Of a DNA stretch of 49,964 nucleotides, positions 9,076 to 19,265 are shown one piece after another. The notes beneath the pieces are model-generated. The model did no database searches. It had not been told where the DNA came from and worked only from the letters and a program-made list of their open reading frames with translations. The translations under genes and the position numbers were made by a program. The stretch spans positions 1 through 49,964 of the forward strand of contig JAFEDG010000163.1 of assembly GCA_018241745.1 (NCBI GenBank). Direction: 5' to 3'. Each line of letters starts with the position of its first letter. Positions within the stretch are counted from its first letter, which is position 1. This DNA is from Pseudomonadota bacterium. Its GTDB lineage: Bacteria; Pseudomonadota; Gammaproteobacteria; Burkholderiales; Casimicrobiaceae.

Positions 9076-9915
9076 TTACTGCATCGCGACCGCCGGCTCG
9101 CGCGCCACGGCCGCGTGCGATGCGGAAGCGGGCCAGAACTCGTACGCGTCCATCGCGAGCGCGCCACCGACCACCTCGTGGTGGAAACGATCCGCCGCCG
9201 CGTCCGGCGCCGCGGCGCCCCATGCCACCAGCAGCGGCATGAAATGCTCCTCGGTCGGATGCGCGCGCGCGCCGTCCGCTTCGCGCGTCCGGTAGTCGAT
9301 GACCGCGTCGGCGTCGCGCGCCGCGATGCGCTCCGCGAGCCAGTCGGCAAAGTGCGCGGCGTACGGCAGTGCGCGGCCGCCGTCCTGCCGCGCGAGCATC
9401 CAGTCGCGCAGGTTGTGCGTCGCGTGGCCCGAGCCGACGATCAGCACCCCTTCGTCGGCGAGCGGCGCGAGCGCTGCGCCCAGCCGCCAGTGATGCGCGG
9501 TACCGCGCGACGATTGCACCGACAGCTGCACGACCGGCACGTCGAGCGCCGGGTACATCGAGCGCAACGGCACCCACGCGCCGTGGTCGATGCCGCGCAC
9601 GCCGTCGATGCCGGCTGCCATGCCCGCGCCGCGCAGCAGTTCCGCCGCGCGCTGTGCGACGTCCGGCGCGCCGGGCGCGTCGTAGCGCAGTTCGTACAGC
9701 GGCGCGGGGAAGCCGTGGAAGTCGTGGATCGTGTCGAGGCGCGTGGCGCCGGTGAGCATCGGCACCGCGGTGTCCCAGTGCGCGGACGCGATCAGCACGG
9801 CGCGCGGCTTGGGGATGCGCGCCGCGATTGCCTGCCACGCCGCGCCCGCGCGACCGGGATCGAGCGCCGTCATCGGCGAACCGTGCGACAGGAACAGCGT
9901 GGGCAGGCGATCCAT
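9076..9915 (-). CDS. 4,5-DOPA-extradiol-dioxygenase-like protein (LigB/YgiD family)
   Basis: A 279-residue non-haem-metal enzyme of the class III extradiol dioxygenase (LigB) superfamily, YgiD/DODA branch, which opens catechol-type rings; in vivo substrates of the bacterial members are poorly known. Metal and active-site His motifs are present: LFLSHGSP near the start, ASAHWDT, DHGAWVPLRSMYP and GSGHATHNLRDW, plus TEEHFMPLLVAWGAA near the end. Start 9915 has AAGG about 9 nt upstream; an ATG 9 nt earlier is possible. It lies between the GST (17-nt gap) and GNAT genes on the same strand, suggesting a small detoxification operon. Confidence 0.9.
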   Translation of the reverse strand: MDRLPTLFLSHGSPMTALDPGRAGAAWQAIAARIPKPRAVLIASAHWDTAVPMLTGATRLDTIHDFHGFPAPLYELRYDAPGAPDVAQRAAELLRGAGMAAGIDGVRGIDHGAWVPLRSMYPALDVPVVQLSVQSSRGTAHHWRLGAALAPLADEGVLIVGSGHATHNLRDWMLARQDGGRALPYAAHFADWLAERIAARDADAVIDYRTREADGARAHPTEEHFMPLLVAWGAAAPDAAADRFHHEVVGGALAMDAYEFWPASASHAAVAREPAVAMQ

Positions 9916-9932
9916 GATGAGCATCCTTTCGT

Positions 9933-10544
9933 CTAGCTGCGCGTGCGGTGGTTGTCGTGGAGCACGCCGGCGACCTTGGGCCGCGCCTTCACGCGCTCGA
10001 AGTACTGCTGCAGCCCGGGCCATTGCGCGAGATCGAAGTGCAGCCAGTCGTGCCACGACAGCAGCGTGAACAGGTAGGCGTCCGCCGCACTGAATGCGTC
10101 GCCCATCAGGTAGGGCTTGGCGCCGAGCTGCTGCTCGATCCATTCGAAGCGCTTGCCGACTTTGGCCATCGTCGCGGCGCGGAATTCGGCCGGTATGGAC
10201 TTGTCGAACAGGACACTCAGCGACTTGTGGACCTCGGACGTGATGAAGTTGAGCCACTCCTGCAGCCGGTAGCGCGCCACCGTGCCGTTGGCCGGGGCGA
10301 GGCCGGACGCCGGCGCCTGGTCGGCCAGGAACTGGACGATCGCCGGGCCTTCGGTCAGCACGGAGCCGTCGTCGAGCTCGAGCGCGGGCACGGCCCCCTT
10401 CGGGTTGATCGCGTAGTAGTCGCGGCCGTCAGGCAGCGTGTGCGTGCGCAGGTCGACGGTTTCGATCGTGACGGGCAGGCCGGCTTCGGCGGCAACGATC
10501 TGGGGCGACATCGAGCACGCGCCGTTGGAGGTGTAGAGCTTCAT
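9933..10544 (-). CDS. Glutathione S-transferase, beta-class like
   Basis: A 203-residue cytosolic GST. The thioredoxin-like N-domain has MKLYTSNGACSMSPQIVAAE with the beta-class Cys10 and the NPKGAVPALELDDG cis-Pro motif, followed by LTEGPAIVQFLAD (glutathione gamma-Glu binding). The all-helical C-domain includes FSAADAYLFTLLSW. AAGGA lies 5 nt before the ATG. It is the first gene of a minus-strand unit (GST, dioxygenase, GNAT) and is divergent from the LysR gene, so it is the likely target of that regulator. Confidence 0.92.
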   Translation of the reverse strand: MKLYTSNGACSMSPQIVAAEAGLPVTIETVDLRTHTLPDGRDYYAINPKGAVPALELDDGSVLTEGPAIVQFLADQAPASGLAPANGTVARYRLQEWLNFITSEVHKSLSVLFDKSIPAEFRAATMAKVGKRFEWIEQQLGAKPYLMGDAFSAADAYLFTLLSWHDWLHFDLAQWPGLQQYFERVKARPKVAGVLHDNHRTRS

Positions 10545-10646
10545 CGGGGTCCTTGGTGGGGTCGTTGGGGTTGGGCTCGTCGCTGCGAGCCATGGCGATA
10601 GTCTGGTGGTCGCGCCCGGAACAATAAAGACTCATCAACGCGATAG

Positions 10647-10669
10647 ATTGTTGCGATTTCTGCAATAAT
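10647..10669. promoter_or_regulatory. Candidate LysR operator between GST and LysR genes
   Basis: ATTGTTGC, 7 bp, GCAATAAT: an interrupted palindrome (7 of 8 positions match) with the T-N11-A core typical of LysR-type sites. It ends 6 bp before the LysR GTG, so binding would also repress the regulator itself. It lies in the only notably A/T-rich patch of the 131-bp intergenic region. Confidence 0.6.
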
Positions 10670-10675
10670 CGATCG

Positions 10676-11602
10676 GTGGACCGTTTTCGCGCGCTTGCCG
10701 TGTTTGCCCAGGTCGTCGAGCAGGGCAATCTTGCGCGCGCCGCGGACAAGCTCGGCCTGTCGACGTCGGCCGTGTCCCGGCACCTGGCGGAATTGGAGGC
10801 CCATGTCGGCGCGCGTCTGGTCAACCGGACGACGCGCCGGTTGTCGCTGACCGAAAGCGGACAGGCGCTGTACGAGCGCGCCGTGCAGCTGCTCGCCGAC
10901 CTGGACGAAGCGGAAGCTGTGGCGAGCGCAGGCTCGGCGGCGCCCCGCGGCACGGTCAAGCTGACGTGCTCGACCGCATTCGGCGTGCGCCACGTGGGCG
11001 CGCCGCTGGCAGCCTTCGCCGCGCGCCATCCGCACGTGCGCTTCGAACTCGAGCTGTCGGATCGCGTGGTCGACATCGTCGACGAGGGCCTCGATCTCGC
11101 AATCCGCATCGGCGACGTCGGTGCGCTGACGCTGATCGGGCGGCGCCTCGGCGTGTCGCAGCTCATCTGCTGTGCATCACCCGCCTACCTCGCGCGCCAC
11201 GGCACCCCGGCGACGCCCGCGGACCTCGCGCATCACGCCTGCCTCACGTACGCGTACGCGACGACGAGCAACGCATGGCGGTTCCGCGCTGCGGATGGCG
11301 ACGAGCAGACCGTGCGCGTGACGGGCCCCGCGCACGCGAACAACGGCGAGATGCTGGCGTCGCTGGCGGTGGCCGGCCTGGGCATCACGCTGGAGCCCGA
11401 CTTCATCGTGGCGCCGGAATTGCGGCGCGGCGCGCTGGTGCCGCTGCTCGCGGGCTATGCGCCGCCGGCGACGGCGATCCACGCCGTGTACCCGAGCCGG
11501 CGGCACCTGTCGGCCAAGGTGCGCGTGCTGGTCGATTTCCTCGTCGAATACTTCGCGGCCAACGCGACCTGGCGCATCGCGCCCGCCGTTGGCGGGCACT
11601 GA
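10676..11602 (+). CDS. LysR-family transcriptional regulator
   Basis: A 308-residue regulator. The N-terminal winged helix reads DRFRALAVFAQVVEQGNLAR followed by AADKLGLSTSAVSRHLAELE, and the effector-binding domain starts around residue 90 (GTVKLTCSTAFGVRHVGAPL). It resembles the DsdC/AaeR/PtxR-like single-domain clade found beside many oxidoreductase and GST genes. The start is GTG with no clear ribosome site; an AATAAT box 6 bp upstream raises the possibility of a leaderless mRNA. It is divergent from the GST operon and probably controls it through the palindrome at 10647-10669. Confidence 0.9.
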   Translation: MDRFRALAVFAQVVEQGNLARAADKLGLSTSAVSRHLAELEAHVGARLVNRTTRRLSLTESGQALYERAVQLLADLDEAEAVASAGSAAPRGTVKLTCSTAFGVRHVGAPLAAFAARHPHVRFELELSDRVVDIVDEGLDLAIRIGDVGALTLIGRRLGVSQLICCASPAYLARHGTPATPADLAHHACLTYAYATTSNAWRFRAADGDEQTVRVTGPAHANNGEMLASLAVAGLGITLEPDFIVAPELRRGALVPLLAGYAPPATAIHAVYPSRRHLSAKVRVLVDFLVEYFAANATWRIAPAVGGH

Positions 11603-11614
11603 CCGCGGCGCGTC

Positions 11615-11995
11615 TCAGCGCAACTGGATCTTGCCGCCCGCGGGAGGCAGCGCACTCGATTCCGGGATGACGATCGACGATTGCGATTCGCGGCGCAGCT
11701 GCTGCAGCTCCTTCATCGTGCGCTCGACGCCTTCCTGCGCGGCCTTGCCGTAGCCGGCGACGGCATCGGCAAGGTTGGTGGCCTCGATCTCGAACGCGAT
11801 CGGCAGCGGCCCCGCATTGGTCATCAGCTGCGCCTCGCCCTGGTAGACGGTTTCGCGTGCTTCGTCAGGCGTGCCTTGCGGTGTCACGGGCACGAGCACG
11901 CGCAGCGTGCCGATGCGGCGATCGGTGTAGATCTCCTCGCGATACAGCGCATTGACGTCCATCTGCGCGTCGCCGGTCCGGGGTTCGTTGGCCAT
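11615..11995 (-). CDS. Conserved hypothetical cytosolic protein
   Basis: A 126-residue protein without signal peptide or membrane span. The central part contains REEIYTDRRIGTLRVLVPVT and LPIAFEIEATNLADAVAGYG, followed by a helical, Glu/Arg-rich segment (MKELQQLRRESQSS) and a Pro/Ala tail. GGAG lies 6 nt before the ATG. It converges on the LysR gene with only 12 bp between stops. I do not recognise a named family; the fold looks alpha/beta. The 227-bp gap upstream (11996-12222) holds no other gene I can support. Confidence 0.75.
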   Translation of the reverse strand: MANEPRTGDAQMDVNALYREEIYTDRRIGTLRVLVPVTPQGTPDEARETVYQGEAQLMTNAGPLPIAFEIEATNLADAVAGYGKAAQEGVERTMKELQQLRRESQSSIVIPESSALPPAGGKIQLR

Positions 11996-12222
11996 GCTGG
12001 GCTCCGTGGGTTTCGAACGAGGGTTCAATCCGGATGCAAACTCGTTCGGCATTCTAGATGGTGGCTGCAACCGGCCACGGCAAGCGCTATGCAGGTTGCC
12101 CGCCGGACGGCGGAACAGGCAACGCGCCGGCGAGCCCAACGCGAAGGCGATGGTCAACGCCGCTCGGATGCAGTACGTTGAGGAATCAAGGGCGCAGCCG
12201 CGAGGGCGTCGAGGAGAAGGCA

Positions 12223-12954
12223 ATGGGCAACGGAATGGGTTGGAAGCGGACGCTGGCCGCGCTGGCGATCGGTGCGCTTGGCATTGCGGCCGCGAGCGCC
12301 GCACCGGGCGGCGGCGGGCATGGCGGCGGTGGTGGCGGCGGCGGTGGCTTCCATGGGGGCGGCGGTGGTGCGCCTGGCGGTGGCTATCACGGCGGCCCCG
12401 GAGGCGGCTATGGCGGCGGCTATGGCGGCGGCTATGGCGGCGGTGCGTATCACGGCGGCAATTACGGCACCGGGTACCACGGTGGCGGCTATTACGGCGG
12501 GTACTACGGCCGCGGCTACTACGGTGGCGGCGGGTACGGTTGGCCGGGGTACTACGGCCCGCGCTTTTACGGCGGTTACTACGGTGCCTACTATCCGTAC
12601 TGGGGCGCGGGCTACGGGTATTACGGTCCGGGCTTCGGGGTGTCGATCGGCTTCCCGCTGGTCGGGTGGGGCGCGCCGCTGTATCCGACGGTCATCGCGC
12701 CAAGCACCACGACGTACGTGTACTCCGATCCTGCGCCCGTGACCTATGGCGACAGCCGGCCGGGCATCCCCGTGCCGCCTCCGCCTTCGGCACAGGCTGC
12801 GCCGACAGCGAGCACTAACTTCCAGTACTATTGCCCGGACGCCGGCTTCTATCCCCAGGTCCAGACCTGCACGCGAGCCTGGTTGCAGGTGGTCCCACCG
12901 GGCGCGTCGACGGCAGCCCCTGCACCCGGCCCGGCCCCAGGCGGGACGTACTGA
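12223..12954 (+). CDS. Secreted glycine/tyrosine-rich protein
   Basis: A 243-residue protein. The signal peptide (WKRTLAALAIGALGIAAASA, cleavage near residue 25) is followed by about 100 residues of Gly/Tyr/His repeats (GGGYGGG-type), then a Pro-rich linker and a C-terminal stretch with two Cys (YYCPDAGFYPQVQTC). That last motif ends many proteobacterial glycine-rich envelope proteins. AGGAG precedes the ATG by about 6 nt; in-frame starts farther upstream are unlikely because they lack a signal peptide. The repeats are DNA-level GGC/TAT iterations and will vary in length between strains. Probable role in the envelope or matrix, unproven. Confidence 0.8.
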   Translation: MGNGMGWKRTLAALAIGALGIAAASAAPGGGGHGGGGGGGGGFHGGGGGAPGGGYHGGPGGGYGGGYGGGYGGGAYHGGNYGTGYHGGGYYGGYYGRGYYGGGGYGWPGYYGPRFYGGYYGAYYPYWGAGYGYYGPGFGVSIGFPLVGWGAPLYPTVIAPSTTTYVYSDPAPVTYGDSRPGIPVPPPPSAQAAPTASTNFQYYCPDAGFYPQVQTCTRAWLQVVPPGASTAAPAPGPAPGGTY

Positions 12955-13046
12955 CGAGCGGCGGGAGCAGGTGGGACGGCGCCGACGCGTGAATCCGGCG
13001 GCGCCCGACTCCTTATGCGAGTGGGGCCGGTGACGATGGCGGCGCC

Positions 13047-14225
13047 ATGTCCGCCACCGCCACCCCTACCGAACCCGTCGCCGCGGAGGCGCGGGCTGCC
13101 GCGCGCGCGGCAGGCCTGGTCTACGTGACCGACGATGCCCCCGGCTACGCGCGCAGGCGCCACCGCGGCGCCTTCCGCTATGTCCGCCCGGACGGCTCGC
13201 CGTTGCGCGACAAGGGCGAGCTCGCGCGGATCGCGAAGCTCGCGATACCGCCGGCCTATGACGACGTGTGGATCTGCATGCATCCGCGTGGCCACCTGCA
13301 GGCCACCGGTCGCGACGCGCGCGGGCGCAAGCAATATCGCTATCACGCCGACTGGCGCGTCGCGCGCGACGGCGGGAAATTCGAGCGGATGGCGGCGTTC
13401 GCGGCGTCCCTCCCGCGCCTGCGCCGGCACGTCCAGCGCGACCTGGCGCAGCCGGGGCTGCCGCGCGCCAAGGTCCTTGCCACGGTGGCAAGGCTGCTCG
13501 ACACGACGCGCGTGCGCATCGGCAACGAGGACTACGCGCGCGACAACCACAGTTATGGGCTGACCACGCTGCGCGCGCGGCATGCGCAGTTCGTGCGCGA
13601 CGGTCGCCTGGTGCTGCGGTTTCGCGGCAAGGGCGGCGTCGACCACGAGGTCACGATCAGCGACGCGCGGCTCGTCGCCATCGTGCGCCGCTGCCATCAG
13701 CTGCCGGGACAGGCGTTGTTCCAGTATCTCGATGACGACGGCGCCCGCCACGCGGTGACGTCGGAGCTCGTCAACGACTACCTGCGCGATGCGATGGGGG
13801 CGAGCTTCACCGCGAAGGACTTCCGCACGCACGCGGCGACGATGCGGGCCGTCGTGCTGATGGCGGCCACGCCGCGCACGGAGTGCACGAGCGAGCGCGC
13901 GATGCGGGCCGCCATCGTCGAGGCCATCCGCCAGGTGGCGGCGGAGCTCCGCAATACGGTGGCCGTGTGCCGCAAGTCGTATATCGACCCGCGCGTGTTC
14001 GAGCGTTGGCGCGACGGGTCGCTGCACGCGGCGCTGGGCGAAGGGCGACCCCGCAGTGGCGATGCCGCGCTGCGGGCGTTCCTGGCGCTCGCGGGGCGCA
14101 AGCCCCAGCCGCCGCGCGCCGCCGGCCGACAGGCAGGCGCGATCGCGCCGCGCCCCGTGGCCCGTCGCCGCGCGGTCCATCGCCGGCCAGCGCCTGCGCT
14201 GGCGACGCTGCGACAGGCCGCGTGA
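13047..14225 (+). CDS. DNA topoisomerase IB (poxvirus/bacterial type)
   Basis: A 392-residue type IB topoisomerase that relaxes supercoils by a 3'-phosphotyrosyl nick. The N-domain (GAFRYVRPDGSPL, IPPAYDDVWIC) is followed by the catalytic domain: the first Arg in TTRVRIGNEDYARDN, the Lys loop at FRGKGG, the second Arg in TAKDFRTHAAT and the nucleophile Tyr312 in CRKSYIDPRV. The 80 residues after the Tyr form a Pro/Arg/Ala-rich basic tail that probably binds DNA. The THAAT segment differs from the more usual TWGGT. It is not an integrase: there is no tyrosine-recombinase R-H-R pattern and no mobile-element context. Confidence 0.93.
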   Translation: MSATATPTEPVAAEARAAARAAGLVYVTDDAPGYARRRHRGAFRYVRPDGSPLRDKGELARIAKLAIPPAYDDVWICMHPRGHLQATGRDARGRKQYRYHADWRVARDGGKFERMAAFAASLPRLRRHVQRDLAQPGLPRAKVLATVARLLDTTRVRIGNEDYARDNHSYGLTTLRARHAQFVRDGRLVLRFRGKGGVDHEVTISDARLVAIVRRCHQLPGQALFQYLDDDGARHAVTSELVNDYLRDAMGASFTAKDFRTHAATMRAVVLMAATPRTECTSERAMRAAIVEAIRQVAAELRNTVAVCRKSYIDPRVFERWRDGSLHAALGEGRPRSGDAALRAFLALAGRKPQPPRAAGRQAGAIAPRPVARRRAVHRRPAPALATLRQAA

Positions 14226-14243
14226 CCTTCCGCGGCGGCCGGC

Positions 14244-14283
14244 GCCGTCGCGCGGGCGGCCCGCCTGAAGGCGGCGTCGACGG

Positions 14284-14284
<1 letters not shown>
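14244..14284. terminator. Possible bidirectional terminator between topoisomerase and prfC
   Basis: GCCGTCG (14244-14250) can pair with CGACGGC (14278-14284), enclosing further GC-rich pairing. It spans nearly the whole 58-bp gap between two convergent genes and touches the prfC stop. No T-run. Confidence 0.3.
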
Positions 14285-15885
<1,601 letters not shown>

Positions 15886-15945
15886 CGGTGAGCTTGCGCG
15901 TGGCGGGCGACGAGCGCGACGCCACGCGCGGAGCAGGTGCGCAAC

Positions 15946-15963
15946 GGCGCCCTCGAGGGCGCC
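15946..15963. terminator. Perfect 18-bp palindrome between queC and prfC
   Basis: GGCGCCCTC followed by its exact complement GAGGGCGCC, 13 bp after the queC stop on the minus strand. A strong hairpin in RNA, without a T-run; could attenuate readthrough into prfC. Confidence 0.45.
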
Positions 15964-15975
15964 GCGGTGCGCGGA

Positions 15976-16683
15976 TTATAGCAGCGGGTCGTTCATGCCC
16001 GCCTGCGCGAAGCCGCCCGCGCGCAGGTGGCACGCGTCGCAGCTGCCGCAGGGAACGCCACCCGCCGACGGGTCGTAGCAACTCGTCGTCATGCCGAAAT
16101 CGACGCCGAGCGCGGTACCGCGGCGCACGATGTCGGCCTTGCTCATCTTCAGGAGCGGCGCGTGGATGCGCACGTGCGTCGTGCCTTCGACGCCGGCGCG
16201 CGTGGCCAGGTTGGCCATCGCCTCGAATGCGGCAATGTATTCGGGGCGGCAGTCCGGATAACCCGAGTAGTCGATCGCGTTGACGCCGATGAAGATGTCC
16301 GCGGCCCCGAGCGTCTCGGCCCATGCGAGCGCGAACGACAGGAAGATCGTGTTGCGCGCCGGCACGTAGGTGATCGGAATGCCGGTCGCCATCTCGTCCG
16401 CCGTGCGGCCCTTGGGCACCGCCACGTCGGCGGTCAGCGCCGAGCCGCCGAACGCGCGCAGGTCGAAGCGCACGACCTGGTGCTGGGCGGCCCCGAGCGC
16501 CTTGGCCACGCGGCGCGCGGCCGCGAGTTCGCCGTTGTGCCGCTGGCCGTAGTCGAACGACAGTGCGTAGCACGCGTAGCCTTCGGCACGGGCGATCGCG
16601 AGCACGGTGCTGGAATCGAGCCCCCCGGACAGGAGGACGATGGCCTTGCGCGTGGTGGGGGGAGCCGGCGTTGCGGATGTCAC
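15976..16683 (-). CDS. queC: 7-cyano-7-deazaguanine synthase
   Basis: A 235-residue ATP-dependent enzyme that converts 7-carboxy-7-deazaguanine to preQ0 in queuosine biosynthesis. The PP-loop motif [20 protein letters not shown] is at residues 12-31, and the C-terminal zinc site has four Cys in [19 protein letters not shown]. The start is GTG; the reading frame is open farther upstream but those residues would overlap dinB and exceed the normal family length. TAAAAT lies 7 bp before the GTG with no Shine-Dalgarno, so a leaderless start is possible. It is divergent from dinB with 92 bp between. Confidence 0.95.
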   Translation of the reverse strand: MTSATPAPPTTRKAIVLLSGGLDSSTVLAIARAEGYACYALSFDYGQRHNGELAAARRVAKALGAAQHQVVRFDLRAFGGSALTADVAVPKGRTADEMATGIPITYVPARNTIFLSFALAWAETLGAADIFIGVNAIDYSGYPDCRPEYIAAFEAMANLATRAGVEGTTHVRIHAPLLKMSKADIVRRGTALGVDFGMTTSCYDPSAGGVPCGSCDACHLRAGGFAQAGMNDPLL

Positions 16684-16775
16684 GGCCCGGATTTTATCGC
16701 GGCGGCGGCGTAGTTCCGCGCACGCTCGTCGGCTCGTCCCGGGAAGCGCACAATTCCGCGTCGATCTCGCTTCCC

Positions 16776-17993
16776 ATGCCTCAAAGCCCGCCGCCCGCAC
16801 GCTACATCGCGCACCTCGACATGGATGCGTTCTACGCGTCGGTCGAGCTGTTGCGCTACCCGGAACTGCGCGGCAAGCCGGTGGTGATCGGTGGCGGCAG
16901 TGCGCACCGGCCCGAGGAGTCCGTCGATGCGCGCACGGGACGCGTGATGCGCCGTTTCCATCGGCTGGAAGACTACCGCGGGCGCGGCGTCATCACGACG
17001 TGCACGTACGAGGCGCGCGCGTTGGGCCTGCGCTCCGCGCAGCCGATGATGAAGGCCGCGGCGCTCGCGCCGCAGGCGTACGTACTGCCGGCGGACTTCA
17101 CGCAGTACCGCGCCTATTCGCGGCGCTTCAAGGAGGCGGTGCGCGCGCTGGCGCCGGCCGTCGAGGACCGCGGCATCGACGAGATCTACATCGACCTCAC
17201 CGAGCTGGTGGCCGGGGCCGATGCGCGCGAGGATGCGGACGTGCAATGGCAGCGGGCGCGCGCCGTCGCGCAGCAGCTCAAGGACGCGGTGCGCGCCGCC
17301 ACGGGCCTGTCCTGCTCGATCGCGGTGACGCCCAACAAGCTGCTGTCCAAGATCGCGTCGGAGCTCGACAAGCCCGACGGCCTGACGCTCGTCGCGATGG
17401 CGGACTTGCCGGAACGCATCTGGCCGCTGCCGGCTGCGCGGATCAACGGCATCGGCCCCAAGGCGAGCGCGCGACTCGCGGCCCTGGGCGTGACGACGAT
17501 CGGCGAGCTGGCGGCCTGCCCCCCGCAATGGCTCGTCGAGCATTTCGGGCGCAGCCACGGCGCATGGATGCACGAGGCGGCACATGGGCGCGACGCGCGG
17601 CCCGTCGTCACGTACAGCGAGCCGCGCTCGATCAGCCGCGAGACGACGTTCGACCGCGACCTGTCCGCGCGTCACGATCGTGCGGCGTTGGCCGGCATCC
17701 TCGACGAGCTCTGTGCCGGCGTCGCGGCGGACCTCACGCGCAAGGGCTACGCGGCGCGCACGCTCGGGGTGAAGCTCCGCTTCGACGATTTCCGGACCGT
17801 CACGCGCGACCACACGGTACCGATCGCCGTCGCCGATGCCGCCGCGATCCGCGCGGCGGCGGGCACGTGCCTCACGCGTGTCGAGTTCTCGCGCCGGATC
17901 CGGCTGCTGGGCGTGCGCGCGACCGGCCTCGTGCCGGCGGGCGACGCCGCGCGCGACGCCAACGTCCCGGTTGCGTTGCCGTTGTTCGCGTGA
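16776..17993 (+). CDS. dinB: DNA polymerase IV (Y-family), Burkholderia-type with insert
   Basis: A 405-residue error-prone polymerase for lesion bypass. [19 protein letters not shown] carries the first metal-binding Asp, and [13 protein letters not shown] the second acidic pair. A (HhH) thumb motif reads [20 protein letters not shown], and the little-finger domain starts near residue 235. Compared with E. coli DinB there is an insert of about 25 residues between KPVVIGGG and [11 protein letters not shown], seen in the beta-proteobacterial branch of this family. No canonical LexA box was seen in the 92-bp gap to queC. The C-terminus lacks a clear beta-clamp motif beyond LPLFA, which is itself clamp-motif-like. 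Confidence 0.94.
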   Translation: MPQSPPPARYIAHLDMDAFYASVELLRYPELRGKPVVIGGGSAHRPEESVDARTGRVMRRFHRLEDYRGRGVITTCTYEARALGLRSAQPMMKAAALAPQAYVLPADFTQYRAYSRRFKEAVRALAPAVEDRGIDEIYIDLTELVAGADAREDADVQWQRARAVAQQLKDAVRAATGLSCSIAVTPNKLLSKIASELDKPDGLTLVAMADLPERIWPLPAARINGIGPKASARLAALGVTTIGELAACPPQWLVEHFGRSHGAWMHEAAHGRDARPVVTYSEPRSISRETTFDRDLSARHDRAALAGILDELCAGVAADLTRKGYAARTLGVKLRFDDFRTVTRDHTVPIAVADAAAIRAAAGTCLTRVEFSRRIRLLGVRATGLVPAGDAARDANVPVALPLFA

Positions 17994-18106
17994 CGGAGCC
18001 TGCGCTGCCGGGAGACGGACGGCGACTGCGCTGCGGCCGGCGGCATATACGCCGACCGGCTGGCGCGGTATCGTTACCGACTCCCCTTCGCTCCGCGGAT
18101 CCTGCA

Positions 18107-18781
18107 ATGGCCTTCCCCGTCCCGCGTTTGCTGCTCGTCGTGCCGCTGGCCCTGCTGCTGGCCGCCGGCGGTGCGTACGCTGCCGAACCCGCCAACAAGG
18201 CCAAACCGACCGCGCCTGCGCCGGTCAGCGACGGCTCCTACTCGTGCGCACCGGCCGCGGCCGCGACGCGCAAGCCGGGTTCGGTCCAGGCGCTGGTGTG
18301 CGGCGACGCGCAACTGCTGGCGCTCGATCGCAAGCTCGGCGCGGTGATCGTCGCGTCGCAGAAGCGCGAGCCGTCGACGGCCGTGTTGCCGCAGACGATC
18401 GCGCTGGTGCAGAAGCAGTGGCTCGAGGATCGCGACGCCTGTGCCACGGCCCCCAATACGTACAACTGCGTGCGGGGCCTCTATCGCGCGCGGATCGCCG
18501 AGCTGCAGGGCCAGTACCGGCTCGTGCCCGCGCACGGACCGTTCCGCTTCGCGTGCACGGGCGCGGAGGCCGGGCCGCTCGTGATCACGTTCTTCGACAC
18601 CGACCCGCCATCGGCGAGCATGGAAACGGAACGCCGCACGGACCTGCTGTTCGTCGCGCCGTCGGGCAGCGGCGCGCGCTACGTCGGCGGCGAAGGCGTC
18701 CAGTACTGGGAACACCAGGGCGTCGCGACGGTCACCTGGGGGGAACCGGGCAAGGAAGCTGCGTGCACGCGCGCATCGTGA
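18107..18781 (+). CDS. Periplasmic LprI-like/MliC-like lysozyme-inhibitor fusion
   Basis: A 224-residue secreted protein. The signal peptide (LLLVVPLALLLAAGGAYA) is followed by an Ala/Pro linker. Residues about 55-125 form a DUF1311/LprI-like region with paired Cys (ALVCGDAQLLALDRKLG and QKQWLEDRDAC, then YNCVRGLYRARIAELQ). Residues about 140-224 form an MliC/PliC-like beta barrel (FRFACTG, SGSGARYVGGEGVQYWEHQG, closing Cys in EAACTRAS). SGSGARY corresponds to the conserved loop that enters the lysozyme active site. Both halves are associated with inhibition of C-type lysozymes. The next gene starts inside its last codons. The start has no strong ribosome site. Confidence 0.85.
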   Translation: MAFPVPRLLLVVPLALLLAAGGAYAAEPANKAKPTAPAPVSDGSYSCAPAAAATRKPGSVQALVCGDAQLLALDRKLGAVIVASQKREPSTAVLPQTIALVQKQWLEDRDACATAPNTYNCVRGLYRARIAELQGQYRLVPAHGPFRFACTGAEAGPLVITFFDTDPPSASMETERRTDLLFVAPSGSGARYVGGEGVQYWEHQGVATVTWGEPGKEAACTRAS

Positions 18782-19233
18782 CGGTCCGTGCATTCGCGAC
18801 CGTCGCGCTCGCGCTCGCCACCGGCGCCGCGCGCGCGGAGGACGTCGGCTGCACGTCGACGACGATCCGGCTGTTCTCGCCGAACGACAAGGTCTGCGTG
18901 CAGGCATTCGACGACCCGCGCGTGCCCGGCGTCACGTGCCACATCAGCCAGGCCAAGACCGGTGGATGGAAGGGCGCCGCCGGCGTGGCCGAGGATCCCT
19001 CGCGCTTCGCGATCACGTGCCACCAGAGCGGCCCCATCACGCTGCCTGCCAACCTGCCGAAGGAAGAGAGCGTGTTCACCGAGAGCACGTCGCTGATCTT
19101 CAAGAACACGAAGGTCGTGCGCATGCTCGACGAGAAGCACAACACGCTGGTGTACGTCGCCGTGAGCCGCCGGGTGCTGGAGGGATCGCCGATGAACGCG
19201 ATCTCCGCGGTACCGATCATGCCGTGGCGGTGA
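18763..19233 (+). CDS. creA: CreA-family periplasmic protein
   Basis: A 156-residue protein of unknown biochemical role, matching CreA over its whole mature length: DVGCTSTTIRLFSPNDKVCV followed by QAFDDPRVPGVTCHISQAKTGG, then DPSRFAITCHQSG, SLIFKNTKVVRMLDEKHNTL and VYVAVSRRVLEGSPMNAISAVP. It has a signal peptide ending ARA/ED. The start at GTG 18763 is preferred because AAGGA lies 6 nt upstream; this overlaps the lysozyme-inhibitor gene by 19 bp. GTG 18778 (a 4-bp GTGA overlap) is an alternative. Tight overlap implies co-expression. Confidence 0.88.
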   Translation: MHARIVTVRAFATVALALATGAARAEDVGCTSTTIRLFSPNDKVCVQAFDDPRVPGVTCHISQAKTGGWKGAAGVAEDPSRFAITCHQSGPITLPANLPKEESVFTESTSLIFKNTKVVRMLDEKHNTLVYVAVSRRVLEGSPMNAISAVPIMPWR

Positions 19234-19255
19234 CGGCTCCACCGTGGCGGTGACG
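19222..19255 (+). repeat. 14-bp direct repeat at the end of creA
   Basis: CCGTGGCGGTGACG occurs at 19222-19235 and 19242-19255. The first copy contains the creA stop codon and the second the same TGA in the same frame phase relative to the repeat, so a slippage duplication is likely. It may be trivial. Confidence 0.6.
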
Positions 19256-19265
19256 CTTCGATAAC

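Noticed and set aside
8781..9350. A longer 189-codon frame for the acetyltransferase
   Set aside because: The added N-terminal part overlaps the dioxygenase gene and is Arg-rich; the 94-residue form has the normal length for the YjdJ-type family.
12300..12560. A short-period repeat that could suggest a CRISPR or satellite
   Set aside because: The repeat unit is GGC/TAT codons for Gly and Tyr in a secreted protein. Spacers are absent and unit lengths vary.
13047..14225. A tyrosine recombinase or integrase
   Set aside because: The active-site context (CRKSYIDP, FRTHAAT, TTRVRIGNEDYARDN) is that of topoisomerase IB, and no tRNA, att site or mobile genes are nearby.
19222..19255. The 14-bp direct repeat as a possible attachment site or target-site duplication
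   Set aside because: No mobile element lies between the copies; they are 6 bp apart and look like local slippage.
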